DNA of 64,000 bases from Pararoseomonas sp. SCSIO 73927 (GCF_037040815.1 NZ_CP146232.1:3752001-3816000); one strand, 5' to 3'. Positions 9,272 through 18,078 are shown, numbered from the stretch's first letter. Notes: a model not told the origin generated them from the letters alone. Made by a program: numbers and translations.

Positions 9272-10429
9272 TCAACCTTGGCCGGGCAGCTCCGAGACGG
9301 CGAGGGAGAGGCCGAGCAGCTCGCCCGCCTCGTCCCGCGCGGGGGCGGTGTGGAGGAGCGCGGCGCCCCGGCCGGCGGGAAGGAACCAGATCCGCGGCGG
9401 GATGGGCTCGCCGCGCCGGGCGTGCTCCAGGTCCGAATGGGCCTGGGCCATGGCGGCCGGGTCGATCTCGCCGAGGCTGCGGCCGGAGAGGGCGCGGGCG
9501 TCCATCCCCATCAGCGCGCTGAAGCGGCGGTTGGCGGCGCCGATCCGCAGCGCCCGGTCCACGAAGACCAGGGCCACAGGGGCGGCAGCGTAGATGGCCT
9601 CCAGCTGCGTCAGGCGCTGCTCGCCGGAGGGGTAGCGGGTGGCGGGGGCGAAGGCCATGGCGCCGCGGGCGTGCAGCATGGGCGGCACTTCCGCGGCCGG
9701 GACGGGGCGGCCGAAGAGCCAGCCCTGGGCGTAGTCGCAGTCCAGCCGGGCCAGGGCCTCCGCCTGGGCGTCCGTCTCCACGCCTTCCGCCACCACGGGG
9801 GCGCCGAGGCTGCGGCCGAGGCCGATGACGGCGCCGACGATCTGCCGGCTCTCCTCCGAGTCGCCCATGGTGCGGACGAAGCTGCCGTCGAGCTTGATCT
9901 CGTCGAAGGGCAGGGCGCGCAGGCGGGTGAGGCTGGAGTGGCCGGTGCCGAAATCGTCCAGCGCGATGCGCACGCCCTTGCCGCGCAGCAGGTCCGCGGC
10001 GACGCGCGCCCCGTCGATGTCGCCGATCACGGCCGTCTCCGTGATCTCGATCTTCGTGCGATCCAGCGGGAAGCCGGTGGCCTGGACCGACTCCTCGAAG
10101 AGGGCGGGCATGGCCCTGTCCTGGAAGTGCTGGGGTGAGATGTTGAAGGCGAGGCGGAAGCTGCCGCCCCAGTCCAGGGCGGCGAGGCACGCGGAGCGGA
10201 TGATGTGCCGGGCGAGGTTGGCGGCAAGCCCATGCCGCTCCGCCACGGGCACGAAGCGGGCGGGGGGCATGGGGCCGAAGTTCTCGTCGGTCCAGCGGGC
10301 CAGGACCTCGAAACAGGCGATGGACCCGCTCTTGAGATGCACGATGGGCTGGAAGGCCGGGCGGATCGTGCCATGGCGCAGCGCGGCCTCGATGGCTGTG
10401 GCGATCGCCTCTTCGTCCTCGCGGATGAT
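9272..10429 (-). CDS. EAL-domain c-di-GMP phosphodiesterase with C-terminal PAS domain; start codon unresolved
   Basis: The EAL domain is complete and keeps its metal and substrate residues: FEVLARW, FNISPQ, ITET, LDDFGTGHSSL, IKLDGSF, VAEGVET and QGWLFGRP, so it should hydrolyse c-di-GMP. A PAS domain of about 110 residues follows (LEAIYAAAPVALVFVD onward); PAS after EAL reverses the common order. Conserved sequence (AIEAALRHGTIRPAFQPIV) continues upstream of the first in-frame GTG (10342) to about 10420. Beyond that I find no in-frame ATG, GTG or TTG before the neighbouring gene. The end given is an ATC triplet and only marks where homology seems to stop. A frameshift linking to the ATG at 10531-10533 in another frame, a rare start codon or a sequence error are all possible. 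Confidence 0.75.
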   Translation of the reverse strand: MIREDEEAIATAIEAALRHGTIRPAFQPIVHLKSGSIACFEVLARWTDENFGPMPPARFVPVAERHGLAANLARHIIRSACLAALDWGGSFRLAFNISPQHFQDRAMPALFEESVQATGFPLDRTKIEITETAVIGDIDGARVAADLLRGKGVRIALDDFGTGHSSLTRLRALPFDEIKLDGSFVRTMGDSEESRQIVGAVIGLGRSLGAPVVAEGVETDAQAEALARLDCDYAQGWLFGRPVPAAEVPPMLHARGAMAFAPATRYPSGEQRLTQLEAIYAAAPVALVFVDRALRIGAANRRFSALMGMDARALSGRSLGEIDPAAMAQAHSDLEHARRGEPIPPRIWFLPAGRGAALLHTAPARDEAGELLGLSLAVSELPGQG

Positions 10430-10654
10430 GGTGTGTGCTCCTGTGCCTGGCCCCGTCCCTGCGGTGCGGCGGGCCGTGTGGCTAGCGCCGAGTGCAGCCG
10501 GTGGTTGCGCTTCGGGATGGATTGCCCAAGCATGTGTTACGCCCGGGGAACCCCGATGCCAGGGACACTCCTCGCATTGCGCTGGACGGGGCGGCGGGGA
10601 AGGATGCCCGCCGGAAGCGCCGAACCTGGCGCGCGATCAGAAGGGGGGAAGCGC

Positions 10655-11416
10655 GTGGCAAATGCGCTGAAGGAGGCCTGGAAGGCCGGGCGCCGGACGG
10701 TGAACGGGTGGCTTGCCATTCCCTCGGCCTTCTCGGCCGAGGTGATGTCCGGGATGGGCTTCGACAGCCTGACGGTGGACCTGCAGCACGGGGTGCAGGA
10801 CTACATGTCGGCGGTGGAGTGCTTCCAGGGCATGCAGCGGCACGGGCCGGTGCCCCTGGCCCGGCTGCCCTGGAACGAGCCGGGGATCGCCGGCAAGCTG
10901 CTGGACGCGGGCGCGCAGGGGCTGATCTGCCCCATGGTGAACACGCGGGAGCAGGCCGAGGCCTTCGTCTCTTCCTGCCGCTACCCGCCGGCCGGCACGC
11001 GGTCCAACGGGCCGGTGCGGGCCGGGATCTACGGCGAGGTCGGGCGGTACTTCTACGACGCGAACGACGACACCCTCTGCCTGCCGATGATCGAGACGCG
11101 GGAAGCGGTGGCGAACCTGGACGCGATCCTCGACGTGCCGGGTGTGGACGGGATCTACATCGGCCCGACCGACCTCGCGATCTCTCACGGCTACCTGCCG
11201 CCGGTGATGGAGCGGGAGGACAAGGAAATGCTCGATCTCTACGAGATGCTGATCCGCGCCTGCCACGACAGGGGCAAGTTCATCGGGCTGCACGCGATCA
11301 CCGGCGCCTACGTGAAGCGCATGCACGGGATGGGCTTCAACTACGCGACCATGGGGAGCGACATCAACGCGATGGTGTCCGGGGCGCGGGCGCAGATGGA
11401 GGCGTTCAAAGGGTAG
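10655..11416 (+). CDS. HpcH/HpaI family aldolase (2,4-dihydroxyhept-2-ene-1,7-dioate aldolase type)
   Basis: The 253-residue protein is a class II pyruvate-dependent aldolase: VDLQHG (Asp and catalytic His near residue 45), CPMVNT, the metal ligand Glu in MIETREAV and Asp in GPTDLAIS are present. Such enzymes split 4-hydroxy-2-oxoacids to pyruvate plus an aldehyde, or citramalyl-type CoA esters in relatives. The GTG start was chosen because AGGGGGGA at 10641-10648 lies 6 bp upstream and homology begins there; the open frame extends far upstream over non-coding sequence. It stands alone between opposite-strand genes, so its pathway is unclear. Confidence 0.92.
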   Translation: MANALKEAWKAGRRTVNGWLAIPSAFSAEVMSGMGFDSLTVDLQHGVQDYMSAVECFQGMQRHGPVPLARLPWNEPGIAGKLLDAGAQGLICPMVNTREQAEAFVSSCRYPPAGTRSNGPVRAGIYGEVGRYFYDANDDTLCLPMIETREAVANLDAILDVPGVDGIYIGPTDLAISHGYLPPVMEREDKEMLDLYEMLIRACHDRGKFIGLHAITGAYVKRMHGMGFNYATMGSDINAMVSGARAQMEAFKG

Positions 11417-11697
11417 GCGTCCGGTCCTTCGCATCCGGCCTGTCCCGGGGAGAGGAAGAAGGAATTCTTCCTCTCTCCGGACCCCTCACCATCATCTTCT
11501 TTTAGGCTTTGGAATCACTCGGCTGATGGTACGCCTCGGGTCGATGACCCGAGGCGACTGCCAGGGCAGGACCGGGTCCTTTCCCGCCGAAACCCCGTGT
11601 CAGAACGGTGCGGCGGCAGCCAGATGGGGATCCAAGGGCCTCAGGCCCTTGGCGGGGGTCCAGGGGGCGGAGCCCCTTGGGGCCGGCCGCGCCCACC
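11417..11697. other. Intergenic region between aldolase and antiporter genes
   Basis: No gene is supported here. It holds the REP-like palindromes at 11632-11676. Lower-GC text around 11485-11520 (TTCTTTTAGGCTTT) may be a termination region for the aldolase gene. Confidence 0.5.
11632..11676. repeat. REP-like pair of GC-rich palindromes
   Basis: Bases 11632-11640 (CCAAGGGCC) and 11644-11652 (GGCCCTTGG) form a perfect 9-bp inverted repeat with a TCA loop. Twelve bases later GGGGC-GGA-GCCCC (11664-11676) forms a second hairpin. A pair of GC-rich hairpins just past a gene end is what REP/BIME-type elements look like. Only one such pair is in this window, so dispersal cannot be shown. Confidence 0.5.
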
Positions 11698-13266
11698 TCA
11701 GCCCAGCTGATTGAGCTGCTGCGTGAGGCGCAGCTCCTCGTGGTCGGTTTCGGAGACGAGGCCGACCAGGAGTTCTTCCGGGACGGGTTTCGTGCCGTGG
11801 TGGTCCAGCAGGGCCTGGCGCCCGGCACGCAGGGCAGCGAGGCGGATCTGCAGGCGGGCCTGGAGTTCGGCCTGCGGGCCGCCGGCGGCCACGCCGCCGA
11901 AGACGCGGTCGAGGTCCCGGAACTCGCCCACGATGTCGCGCGCGATGGCGCCGTCCAGCGGGCTGTCGAGGCGTCCCTGGACCTCTGCCAGGGCGGCGTG
12001 GGCCATGAGGCGGCGGGCGGCGGCTTCGCCCGCGCTCATCCCGTTCCGGCGGGGCTCCACCACGCCGAGGCGGAGGATGAGCCATTCGAGGGTGGTGCCC
12101 TGGACGACGAGGGTGACGAGGATGGCGATGAAGGCGAGGAAGATAAGGAGGTCGCGATGCGGCACCTCGAGCGGCAGGGCGAGGGCGGTGGCCAGCGAGA
12201 CGACGCCGCGCATGCCGGCCCAGCCGATGATTGCGGCGTGGCGCGGCCGGGGCAGGGCGTGGTCGTGCGAGAGGGAGGGGAAGAGGCGCGGCAGGTAGGC
12301 GAAGGGCATCACCCAGGCCAGGCGCGAGACGACGAGGGTAAGGGAGACCGCGAGCGCGGCGAGAACCACGGTGCCGGCCGGTTCCTTCTCCAGCCGTTCC
12401 AGGATGCCGTTGAGCTGCAGCCCGACGAGGATGAAGACGAGGCTGGTGAGCGTGAATTCCACGAAGTTCCAGGTCGCGATCGCCTCCACCCGGGTCTGAG
12501 GAGCGAGGAGGGCGCGCTGGCGGCCGGAGACGATGATGCCGGTGGTGACGACGGCGATCACGCCGGAGACGTGCACGGCCTCCGCCGCCAGGAAAGCCGC
12601 GTAGGCGATGAGGAAGGTGACGGCGACCTCCAGCGCCGTGTCCTCCAGCAGGGGCAGGAGGCGCGAGGCGGCCCAGGCCACCGCCCAGCCCACCGCGAGG
12701 CCGCCGAGGGCGACCCCAAGGAAGGTGAGGGCGGCGACCGCGGGGCTGACGCTGGCGGTGGCGAGCGCGCCGACGGCGAGGCGGAAGAGGACGAGGGCGG
12801 AGGCGTCGTTCACGAGGCTCTCGCCCTCCAGCACCGTGACGATGCGGCGGGGGAGCGGCAGGCGCTTGAGGATGGCGGCGGCGGCGACGGCGTCCGGCGG
12901 GGCGACGACGGCGCCGAAGGCGATGGCGGCCGCCCAGGGCAGGTCCGGCAGGAGGAGCTTGGCGACCAGGGCCACGCAGGCGGCGGTGAAGAGCACGGCG
13001 CCGACGGCGAGGAGCAGGATGGGCCGGATGGAGGCGCGGAACTCCTCCCAGTCGGTCCGCCAGGCGCTGGCCTGGAGGAGCGGGGGGAGGAAGGCGGCGA
13101 GCGCCAGGGTCGGGTCCAGCTCGACCCGCGGCATGCCGGGGATGAAGGCCAGGGCCATGCCGCCGATGATGAGCACCACGGCGTAGGGCAGGCGCGTCCG
13201 CCGGGCGAGGACGGCCAGGGCGACGCAGGCCGCCAGCAGGGCCAGGATGACCTCGAGGAGATTCAT
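11698..13266 (-). CDS. CPA1-family Na+(K+)/H+ antiporter
   Basis: The 522-residue protein begins with about 12 transmembrane segments (from MNLLEVILALLAACVAL) and carries the CPA1 hallmarks FGAVVAPPDAVAAAAI and LEGESLVNDASALVLFRLAV, where the acidic residues drive ion exchange. A cytoplasmic C-terminal tail of about 130 residues, helical and charged, probably senses pH or binds regulators. The ATG at 13266 is chosen because the first membrane helix starts there; the open frame upstream runs antisense over other sequence. It is downstream of the tctA terminator, so probably has its own promoter. Confidence 0.92.
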   Translation of the reverse strand: MNLLEVILALLAACVALAVLARRTRLPYAVVLIIGGMALAFIPGMPRVELDPTLALAAFLPPLLQASAWRTDWEEFRASIRPILLLAVGAVLFTAACVALVAKLLLPDLPWAAAIAFGAVVAPPDAVAAAAILKRLPLPRRIVTVLEGESLVNDASALVLFRLAVGALATASVSPAVAALTFLGVALGGLAVGWAVAWAASRLLPLLEDTALEVAVTFLIAYAAFLAAEAVHVSGVIAVVTTGIIVSGRQRALLAPQTRVEAIATWNFVEFTLTSLVFILVGLQLNGILERLEKEPAGTVVLAALAVSLTLVVSRLAWVMPFAYLPRLFPSLSHDHALPRPRHAAIIGWAGMRGVVSLATALALPLEVPHRDLLIFLAFIAILVTLVVQGTTLEWLILRLGVVEPRRNGMSAGEAAARRLMAHAALAEVQGRLDSPLDGAIARDIVGEFRDLDRVFGGVAAGGPQAELQARLQIRLAALRAGRQALLDHHGTKPVPEELLVGLVSETDHEELRLTQQLNQLG

Positions 13267-13336
13267 GGGGGAAGTCTGGGGCCGTGCGGTGGCGGAGGAT
13301 AGGACGTTGCTGCCGCGCCGGGGCGTGCGGGGCATG

Positions 13337-13367
13337 AAAAAGGCCGCCCCGGTCCCCCGGGGCGGCC
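13337..13367 (-). terminator. Rho-independent terminator of tctBA
   Basis: An 11-bp perfect stem (13342-13352 with 13357-13367, loop TCCC) is followed on the minus strand by a run of five T (AAAAA at 13337-13341 on the plus strand). It lies 34 bp past the tctA stop and closes the tctB-tctA transcript. Confidence 0.85.
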
Positions 13368-13400
13368 CTTCTCGTTCCGCGGCACTGGGCCGCGCGGGGA

Positions 13401-14903
13401 CTACTCGGCCAGGGCCTTGTTCTTGCCGGCGCGCAGGCCGGGCAGGAGCATGGCGGCGAGGACGATGGCCGCGATGGCCAGAAGCGTCGCGCTGATCGGG
13501 CGCTCCACGAAGACGATCGGATCGCCGCGGGAGAGCAGCATGGCGCGGCGCAGGTGCTCCTCCATCATCGGGCCGAGCACGAAGCCGATGAGGAGAGGGG
13601 CGGCCTCCATCCGGAGCTTGGAGAAGATGTAGCCGAGGATGCCGAAGAACAGGGTCTGGTAGACGTCGAAGACCGAGTTGTTCAGCGAGTAGACGCCGAT
13701 GGCGCAGAACACGAGGATCGACGGGTAGAGGAACTTGTAGGGCACCTGCAGCAGCTTCACCCACATGCCGATGAGCGGCAGGTTGATGACGAGCAGCATG
13801 AGGTTGCCGACCCACATGGAGCAGATCAGGCCCCAGAACAGGTCCGGCTGGGCCTCCACCATGCGGGGGCCGGGCTGGATGCCCTGGATGATGAGCGCGC
13901 CGACCATCAGCGCCATCACGGCGTTGGCGGGGATGCCGAGGGTGAGCAGCGGGATGAAGGAGGTCTGGGCGGCCGCGTTGTTCGCGGATTCCGGACCGGC
14001 CACGCCCTCGATCGCGCCGTTGCCGAACTCGTGGCGGTAGCGCGAGATCTTCCGCTCCATCATGTAGGAGCCGAAGGCCGCGAGCGAGGCGCCGCCGCCG
14101 GGCAGGATGCCCAGCATCGAGCCGACCACCGTGCCGCGCAGCACGGAGGGAATGGAGCGCTTGAACTCGGCGCCGGTGAGCATGAGGCTGCCCACCTTCC
14201 CGGACATGACCGAGCGGGCCTCCGGGCGCTCGAGGTTCAGGATGATCTCGCCGATGCCGAAGATGCCCATGGCGATGGAGACGAAGCCAAGGCCGTCGGA
14301 CAGCTCCGGCACGCCGAAGGTGAAGCGCTGCTGGCCGGTCTGGACGTCGGTGCCGACGAGGCCCAGCGCGACGCCGAGCACCACCATGGCGATGGACTTC
14401 AGGACCGAGCCCTGGGCCAGCACCGCGGAGATGATGAGGCCGAGCAGCATGAGCGAGAAGTAGTCCGCCGGGCCGAAGGAGAGCGCCACGGAGGTGAGCA
14501 GCGGGCCGGAGGCCGCGACGACGAGGGTGGCCACGGTGCCCGCGAAGAAGGAGCCGACGGCGGCGATGGTGAGCGCCGCGCCGGCGCGCCCGTTGCGCGC
14601 CATCTTGTAGCCCTCGAGGGTCGTGACGACCGACGAGACCTCGCCCGGCAGGTTCAGCAGGATGGCGGTGGTGGAGCCGCCGTACTGCGCGCCGTAGTAG
14701 ATGCCGGCGAGCATGATGATGGCGGTGGTGGCGGGCTGGCCGAAGGTGATCGGCAGCAGCAGCGAGATCGTGGCGACCGGGCCGATGCCCGGCAGCACGC
14801 CGATCGCGGTCCCGATCAGCGCGCCGAGCAGCGCGAAGAGCAGGTTGTCCAGCGACAGGGCGACGCCGAAGCCGTGCGCCAGGTTTCCGAGAAGCAGTTC
14901 CAT
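13401..14903 (-). CDS. tctA: TctA, large membrane subunit of tripartite tricarboxylate transporter
   Basis: The 500-residue protein has the TctA signature near the N-terminus (GTAIGVLPGIGPVATISLLL and IMLAGIYYGAQYGGSTTAIL) and its internal repeat (GSMLGILPGGGASLAAFGSY), with about 11-12 membrane segments. TctA and TctB form a secondary transporter that uses a periplasmic TctC/Bug receptor to take up carboxylates. It lies 31 bp after tctB and ends in a strong terminator. No tctC is adjacent; a TctC-type receptor occurs at 26301-27287. The substrate cannot be read from the sequence. Confidence 0.96.
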   Translation of the reverse strand: MELLLGNLAHGFGVALSLDNLLFALLGALIGTAIGVLPGIGPVATISLLLPITFGQPATTAIIMLAGIYYGAQYGGSTTAILLNLPGEVSSVVTTLEGYKMARNGRAGAALTIAAVGSFFAGTVATLVVAASGPLLTSVALSFGPADYFSLMLLGLIISAVLAQGSVLKSIAMVVLGVALGLVGTDVQTGQQRFTFGVPELSDGLGFVSIAMGIFGIGEIILNLERPEARSVMSGKVGSLMLTGAEFKRSIPSVLRGTVVGSMLGILPGGGASLAAFGSYMMERKISRYRHEFGNGAIEGVAGPESANNAAAQTSFIPLLTLGIPANAVMALMVGALIIQGIQPGPRMVEAQPDLFWGLICSMWVGNLMLLVINLPLIGMWVKLLQVPYKFLYPSILVFCAIGVYSLNNSVFDVYQTLFFGILGYIFSKLRMEAAPLLIGFVLGPMMEEHLRRAMLLSRGDPIVFVERPISATLLAIAAIVLAAMLLPGLRAGKNKALAE

Positions 14904-14934
14904 GGGTTTGTTCTGGCCCTTCCTTTCTTGGCGC

Positions 14935-15555
14935 TTAACCGAAGATGGTCGGCCACAGCGGAACCCGGATGTCGAGTTCCTTGATGAAGACGAACCAGCA
15001 GAGGACGCAGAGGAAGAGGGTCATCCCCGCGATGCTGATCGGGTTGTGCTCGCGGTCGGCCAGGGCGGCGATGATGCAGAGCAGGACGATCGAGAGGATC
15101 AGCCCCAGCGGCTCCAGCGACAGGCCGAACACGGCGAAGGAGGCGAGGGTGAGGCCGAGCGCCCGCCAGGCCGGCGAGATCGCGAGCACGAGCATCGCGA
15201 CGAGGCAGGCCGCGCCCACCTGGATGTAGTTGTTGTTGTAGCCCGCGGCCTCCATTACCCGCCAGATCACCACGCCGACGATGACGCTGGCGGCGAGGGT
15301 AGTGAAATCGAGCTTCGTCCAGCGCTCCAGCGGGTCAGGGCCGCCGGTGAGGCCGATGAGGAACACGATGGCGCCGAGGCCGAACTGCAGCCAGAAGACG
15401 AGCATCGGCATGTAGCCGGGGCCCATGCGGCGCGCGGATCCGAGGGTGTGCTGTTCCAGCCCCAGCCCGAGGAACCCGCCGTTGATGTACAGGCCCATCA
15501 CGGCGAGGAACATCAGGAGTCCCCCCGCCCATAGGTCCTTCGCGCTGATCTTCAT
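14935..15555 (-). CDS. tctB: TctB, small membrane subunit of tripartite tricarboxylate transporter
   Basis: The 206-residue protein has four to five hydrophobic segments, including GGLLMFLAVMGLYINGGF near the start, followed by RRMGPGYMPMLVFW, which is typical of TctB. It pairs with TctA. The ATG at 15553-15555 is preceded by GGGGTGGAGAG; an open frame extends 64 codons further up but without conserved sequence. It is first gene of the tctB-tctA operon and divergent from the M20 amidohydrolase gene. Confidence 0.93.
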   Translation of the reverse strand: MKISAKDLWAGGLLMFLAVMGLYINGGFLGLGLEQHTLGSARRMGPGYMPMLVFWLQFGLGAIVFLIGLTGGPDPLERWTKLDFTTLAASVIVGVVIWRVMEAAGYNNNYIQVGAACLVAMLVLAISPAWRALGLTLASFAVFGLSLEPLGLILSIVLLCIIAALADREHNPISIAGMTLFLCVLCWFVFIKELDIRVPLWPTIFG

Positions 15556-15774
15556 GAACTCTCCACCCCTAAGTCCCTCAAAGATACCGTCCGACGGGAG
15601 GGGCGCCGAGGGCTGAGGGGTGGGCACGCTGCCGCCCGCGGAGGCCCATGAGGGCTCCGCGGCCGGCATCTTCCGTGCCTTCTTCCCAGAATCCTGACGC
15701 TCCCCCCGATAGAGAGAGGTGGCGCAACCTATTTGCCCGCGCGCCAAGCTACAAGCACCGGTTTGATCCCCTCC

Positions 15775-15802
15775 TTGTCATGGATGCTTCTTCACCTACG
15801 AT
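15775..15802 (+). promoter_or_regulatory. Sigma-70-like promoter of the M20 amidohydrolase operon
   Basis: TTGTCA (15775-15780) and TACGAT (15797-15802) are separated by 16 bp. Transcription would begin near 15808, which supports the ATG at 15834 as the start and excludes the upstream in-frame ATGs at 15780 and 15801. Confidence 0.55.
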
Positions 15803-15806
15803 GCGG

Positions 15807-15821
15807 CGCAACATCGTTGCG
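15807..15821. promoter_or_regulatory. Inverted repeat at the predicted transcription start
   Basis: CGCAAC-ATC-GTTGCG is a perfect 6-bp inverted repeat lying over the predicted +1 of the M20 gene, a common position for a repressor site. The binding protein is unknown. Confidence 0.4.
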
Positions 15822-15833
15822 AGATTCCATGTC

Positions 15834-17027
15834 ATGACAAACGCGCAGGTCACGGGAATCAATGAGCCGGGGCGGCGGATCGCCGAGCAGGCGGCGGCGC
15901 TGCTGCCCGCGCTTTCCGCCATCCGGCGTGACATTCATGCACACCCCGAGCTCGCCTTCGAGGAGGTGCGGACGGCCGGAATCGTCGCCGCCGAGCTGGC
16001 GCGGATGGGAATTCCGCACCGGACCGGGCTGGGCGGAACCGGCGTGGTCGGGATGATCGAGGGCGGGCGGCCCGGGCCGACGCTGGCCATCCGGGCGGAC
16101 ATGGACGCGCTGCCGATCCACGAGGAGACAGGGCTGCCCTTCGCCAGCACCGCCGACGGCAAGATGCACGCCTGCGGGCACGACATCCACACCGCCACCC
16201 TGCTGGGGGTGGCGGAGGTGCTGCGGGGCATGGCGCCGATGCTGGCCGGGCGGGTGGCGCTGGTGTTCCAGCCGGCCGAGGAGGTGCTGGGGGGCGCCGC
16301 CGCCATGATCGCGGACGGGGCGGCGGAGGGGATCGACCTGGCGCTGGGCTTCCACAACCACCCGGACATGCCGGTGGGGGAGACGGGGTTCGCGCGCGGG
16401 GCCTGCCTCGCGGCCTCGGACCGGTTCGACCTGGTGGTGCGCGGGAAGTCCGGCCACGCGGCGCACCCGGAATCGGCGGTGGATCCGATCGTGGCGGCGG
16501 CCCACTTCGTCTCCCAGGTGCAGACGGTGGTGAGCCGGGAGGTAGACCCGCTGCGCCCGGCGGTGGTGACGATCGGCATGTTCCAGGGCGGCGCCACCTA
16601 CAACATCATCCCCGAGCGAGTTCACCTGAAGGGCACGATCCGCACGCTGGACGAAGGGACGCGGGAGATCGCCGGGGCGGCTATCCGGCGGCTCTGCGCC
16701 GGGCTGGAGGCGGGGTTCCGGGTGGAGTGCGCGCTGGACTACCGCCGGCTGGTGCCGCCTCTGGTGAACGACGATTCCGTGCTGGACCGGCTGCTGGCGG
16801 CGGTGACGGCCCAGTTGGGCGAGGCGCCGAGGGCGGGCGTGCCGAGCATGGGGAGCGAGGATTTCGCGGAGTTCGCGCGGCTTGTGCCCTCCGCCCACCT
16901 GCGGATCGGCTCCGGCGCGCCGGGGCGGGCGGACAAGCTGCACAATGCGGGGTATCAGCCGGATGAGGGCTGCATCGCCGTGGGCGTGCAGGCCCTCTCG
17001 CGCGCGGCGCTGGAGATCCTGGCATGA
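15834..17027 (+). CDS. M20 family amidohydrolase (hippurate/IAA-amino acid hydrolase type)
   Basis: The 397-residue protein carries the M20D metal site and active-site motifs: RADMDALPI, MHACGHDIHTA, QPAEEVLGGA with the Glu-Glu pair, GFHNHPD, and a C-terminal MGSEDF. Such enzymes release amino acids from N-acyl conjugates. A lid/dimerisation domain follows near residue 190 (KSGHAAHPESAVDPI). The start was chosen from the promoter at 15775-15802; no good ribosome binding site is seen, so the mRNA may be nearly leaderless. The last four bases (ATGA) overlap the panE-like gene, indicating translational coupling. Confidence 0.92.
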   Translation: MTNAQVTGINEPGRRIAEQAAALLPALSAIRRDIHAHPELAFEEVRTAGIVAAELARMGIPHRTGLGGTGVVGMIEGGRPGPTLAIRADMDALPIHEETGLPFASTADGKMHACGHDIHTATLLGVAEVLRGMAPMLAGRVALVFQPAEEVLGGAAAMIADGAAEGIDLALGFHNHPDMPVGETGFARGACLAASDRFDLVVRGKSGHAAHPESAVDPIVAAAHFVSQVQTVVSREVDPLRPAVVTIGMFQGGATYNIIPERVHLKGTIRTLDEGTREIAGAAIRRLCAGLEAGFRVECALDYRRLVPPLVNDDSVLDRLLAAVTAQLGEAPRAGVPSMGSEDFAEFARLVPSAHLRIGSGAPGRADKLHNAGYQPDEGCIAVGVQALSRAALEILA

Positions 17028-18010
17028 AGGTCTGTATTTTCGGGGCGGGGGCCATCGGCGGGCACCTGGCGGGGCGGCTGGCCCGCGGCGGGGCCGAGGT
17101 GAGCGTGGTGGCGCGCGGCCCCGCCCTCTCGGCCATCCGGGAGAAGGGGCTGACGGTGCAGGCGCCGGACGCGACCTTCACGGTGCGCCCGGCGGCGAGC
17201 GACGACCCGGCGGCGCTCGGGCCGCAAGACGCAGTGGTGGTGACGGTGAAGGGGCACCAGCTCCCCGGTGCGGCCGCCGCGATCGCGCCGCTGCTGGGGC
17301 CGGAGACGGCGGTGGCCTTCGTCATGAACGGCATTCCCTGGTGGTACTTCGACCGCCACGGGGGCGCGCTGGACGGGCGGGCTCTGCCGGCGCTGGACCC
17401 GGGCGGGGCGGTGCGCGCCGCCGTGGGCGTGCGGCGCACGATCGGCGGAGTGGTCTACTCCGCCTGCACCGTGACGGAGCCGGGGACCGTGCACGTGGAG
17501 AACGCGGGCGGGAAGGTGATCCTGGGCGAGCTCGACGGCTCGGCGAGTGGGCGGGTGGAGGCGCTCTCGGCGGCGATCGCGGCCGGGGGGCTGGCAAGCC
17601 CGGTGGTGCCGGATATCCGGCGCGAGGTGTGGCTGAAGCTCGTCTCCAACATCTCCTTCGGGCCGCTCTGCCTGCTCTCCCGCCAGGGGATCGGGCCGAC
17701 GCTGGCCGAGCCGGTGCTGCGGGCTGCCGCGGTGCGGGCGCTGGAGGAAGCGCGGGCGATCGCGCGCCGGCTCGGCATTCCGCTGGAGTTCGATGTGGAC
17801 GCCCGGGTGAAGGGCTCCGAGGGGGTCGCCCACAAGCCCTCGATCCTCCAGGACATGGAGGCCGGGAAGGCGGTGGAGATGGAGGCAATGCTGGTGCAGC
17901 CGCTGGCGCTGGCGCGCATGGCCGGGGTGGAGACGCCGACCCTGGACCTGCTCGTGGGGCTGGCGCGCAAGGCGGCCGAGGCCTCGGGGCAGTACGCGCC
18001 GGCGGGGTAG
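17024..18010 (+). CDS. panE: 2-Dehydropantoate 2-reductase family protein
   Basis: The 328-residue protein has an N-terminal Rossmann fold (MKVCIFGAGAIGGHLA) and the ketopantoate reductase C-terminal helical domain with the catalytic Lys region WLKLVSNISFGPL and KPSILQDMEAGK. The classical role is NADPH reduction of 2-dehydropantoate to pantoate in CoA synthesis. Coupling to an M20 amidohydrolase by a 4-bp overlap, away from panB/panC, suggests it may act on another 2-oxoacid as many paralogues of this family do; the symbol is therefore tentative. Confidence 0.88.
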   Translation: MKVCIFGAGAIGGHLAGRLARGGAEVSVVARGPALSAIREKGLTVQAPDATFTVRPAASDDPAALGPQDAVVVTVKGHQLPGAAAAIAPLLGPETAVAFVMNGIPWWYFDRHGGALDGRALPALDPGGAVRAAVGVRRTIGGVVYSACTVTEPGTVHVENAGGKVILGELDGSASGRVEALSAAIAAGGLASPVVPDIRREVWLKLVSNISFGPLCLLSRQGIGPTLAEPVLRAAAVRALEEARAIARRLGIPLEFDVDARVKGSEGVAHKPSILQDMEAGKAVEMEAMLVQPLALARMAGVETPTLDLLVGLARKAAEASGQYAPAG

Positions 18011-18027
18011 CGGCCGGGCATGAGAAA

Positions 18028-18057
18028 GGCCGGACGGGGGGACCCGTCCGGCCTTTT
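18028..18057. terminator. Bidirectional rho-independent terminator
   Basis: An 11-bp perfect stem (18028-18038 with 18043-18053, loop GGGA) is followed by TTTT and preceded by AAA. It ends the M20-panE transcript on the plus strand and could also serve the minus-strand gene ending at 18079. Confidence 0.85.
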
Positions 18058-18078
18058 CTGTGGGCTCCGTGCCCCGGC

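Noticed and set aside
11608..13302. A 564-codon plus-strand frame over the antiporter gene
   Set aside because: Asp/Gly/Glu-rich low-complexity product without domains, fully antisense to a well-supported CPA1 antiporter.
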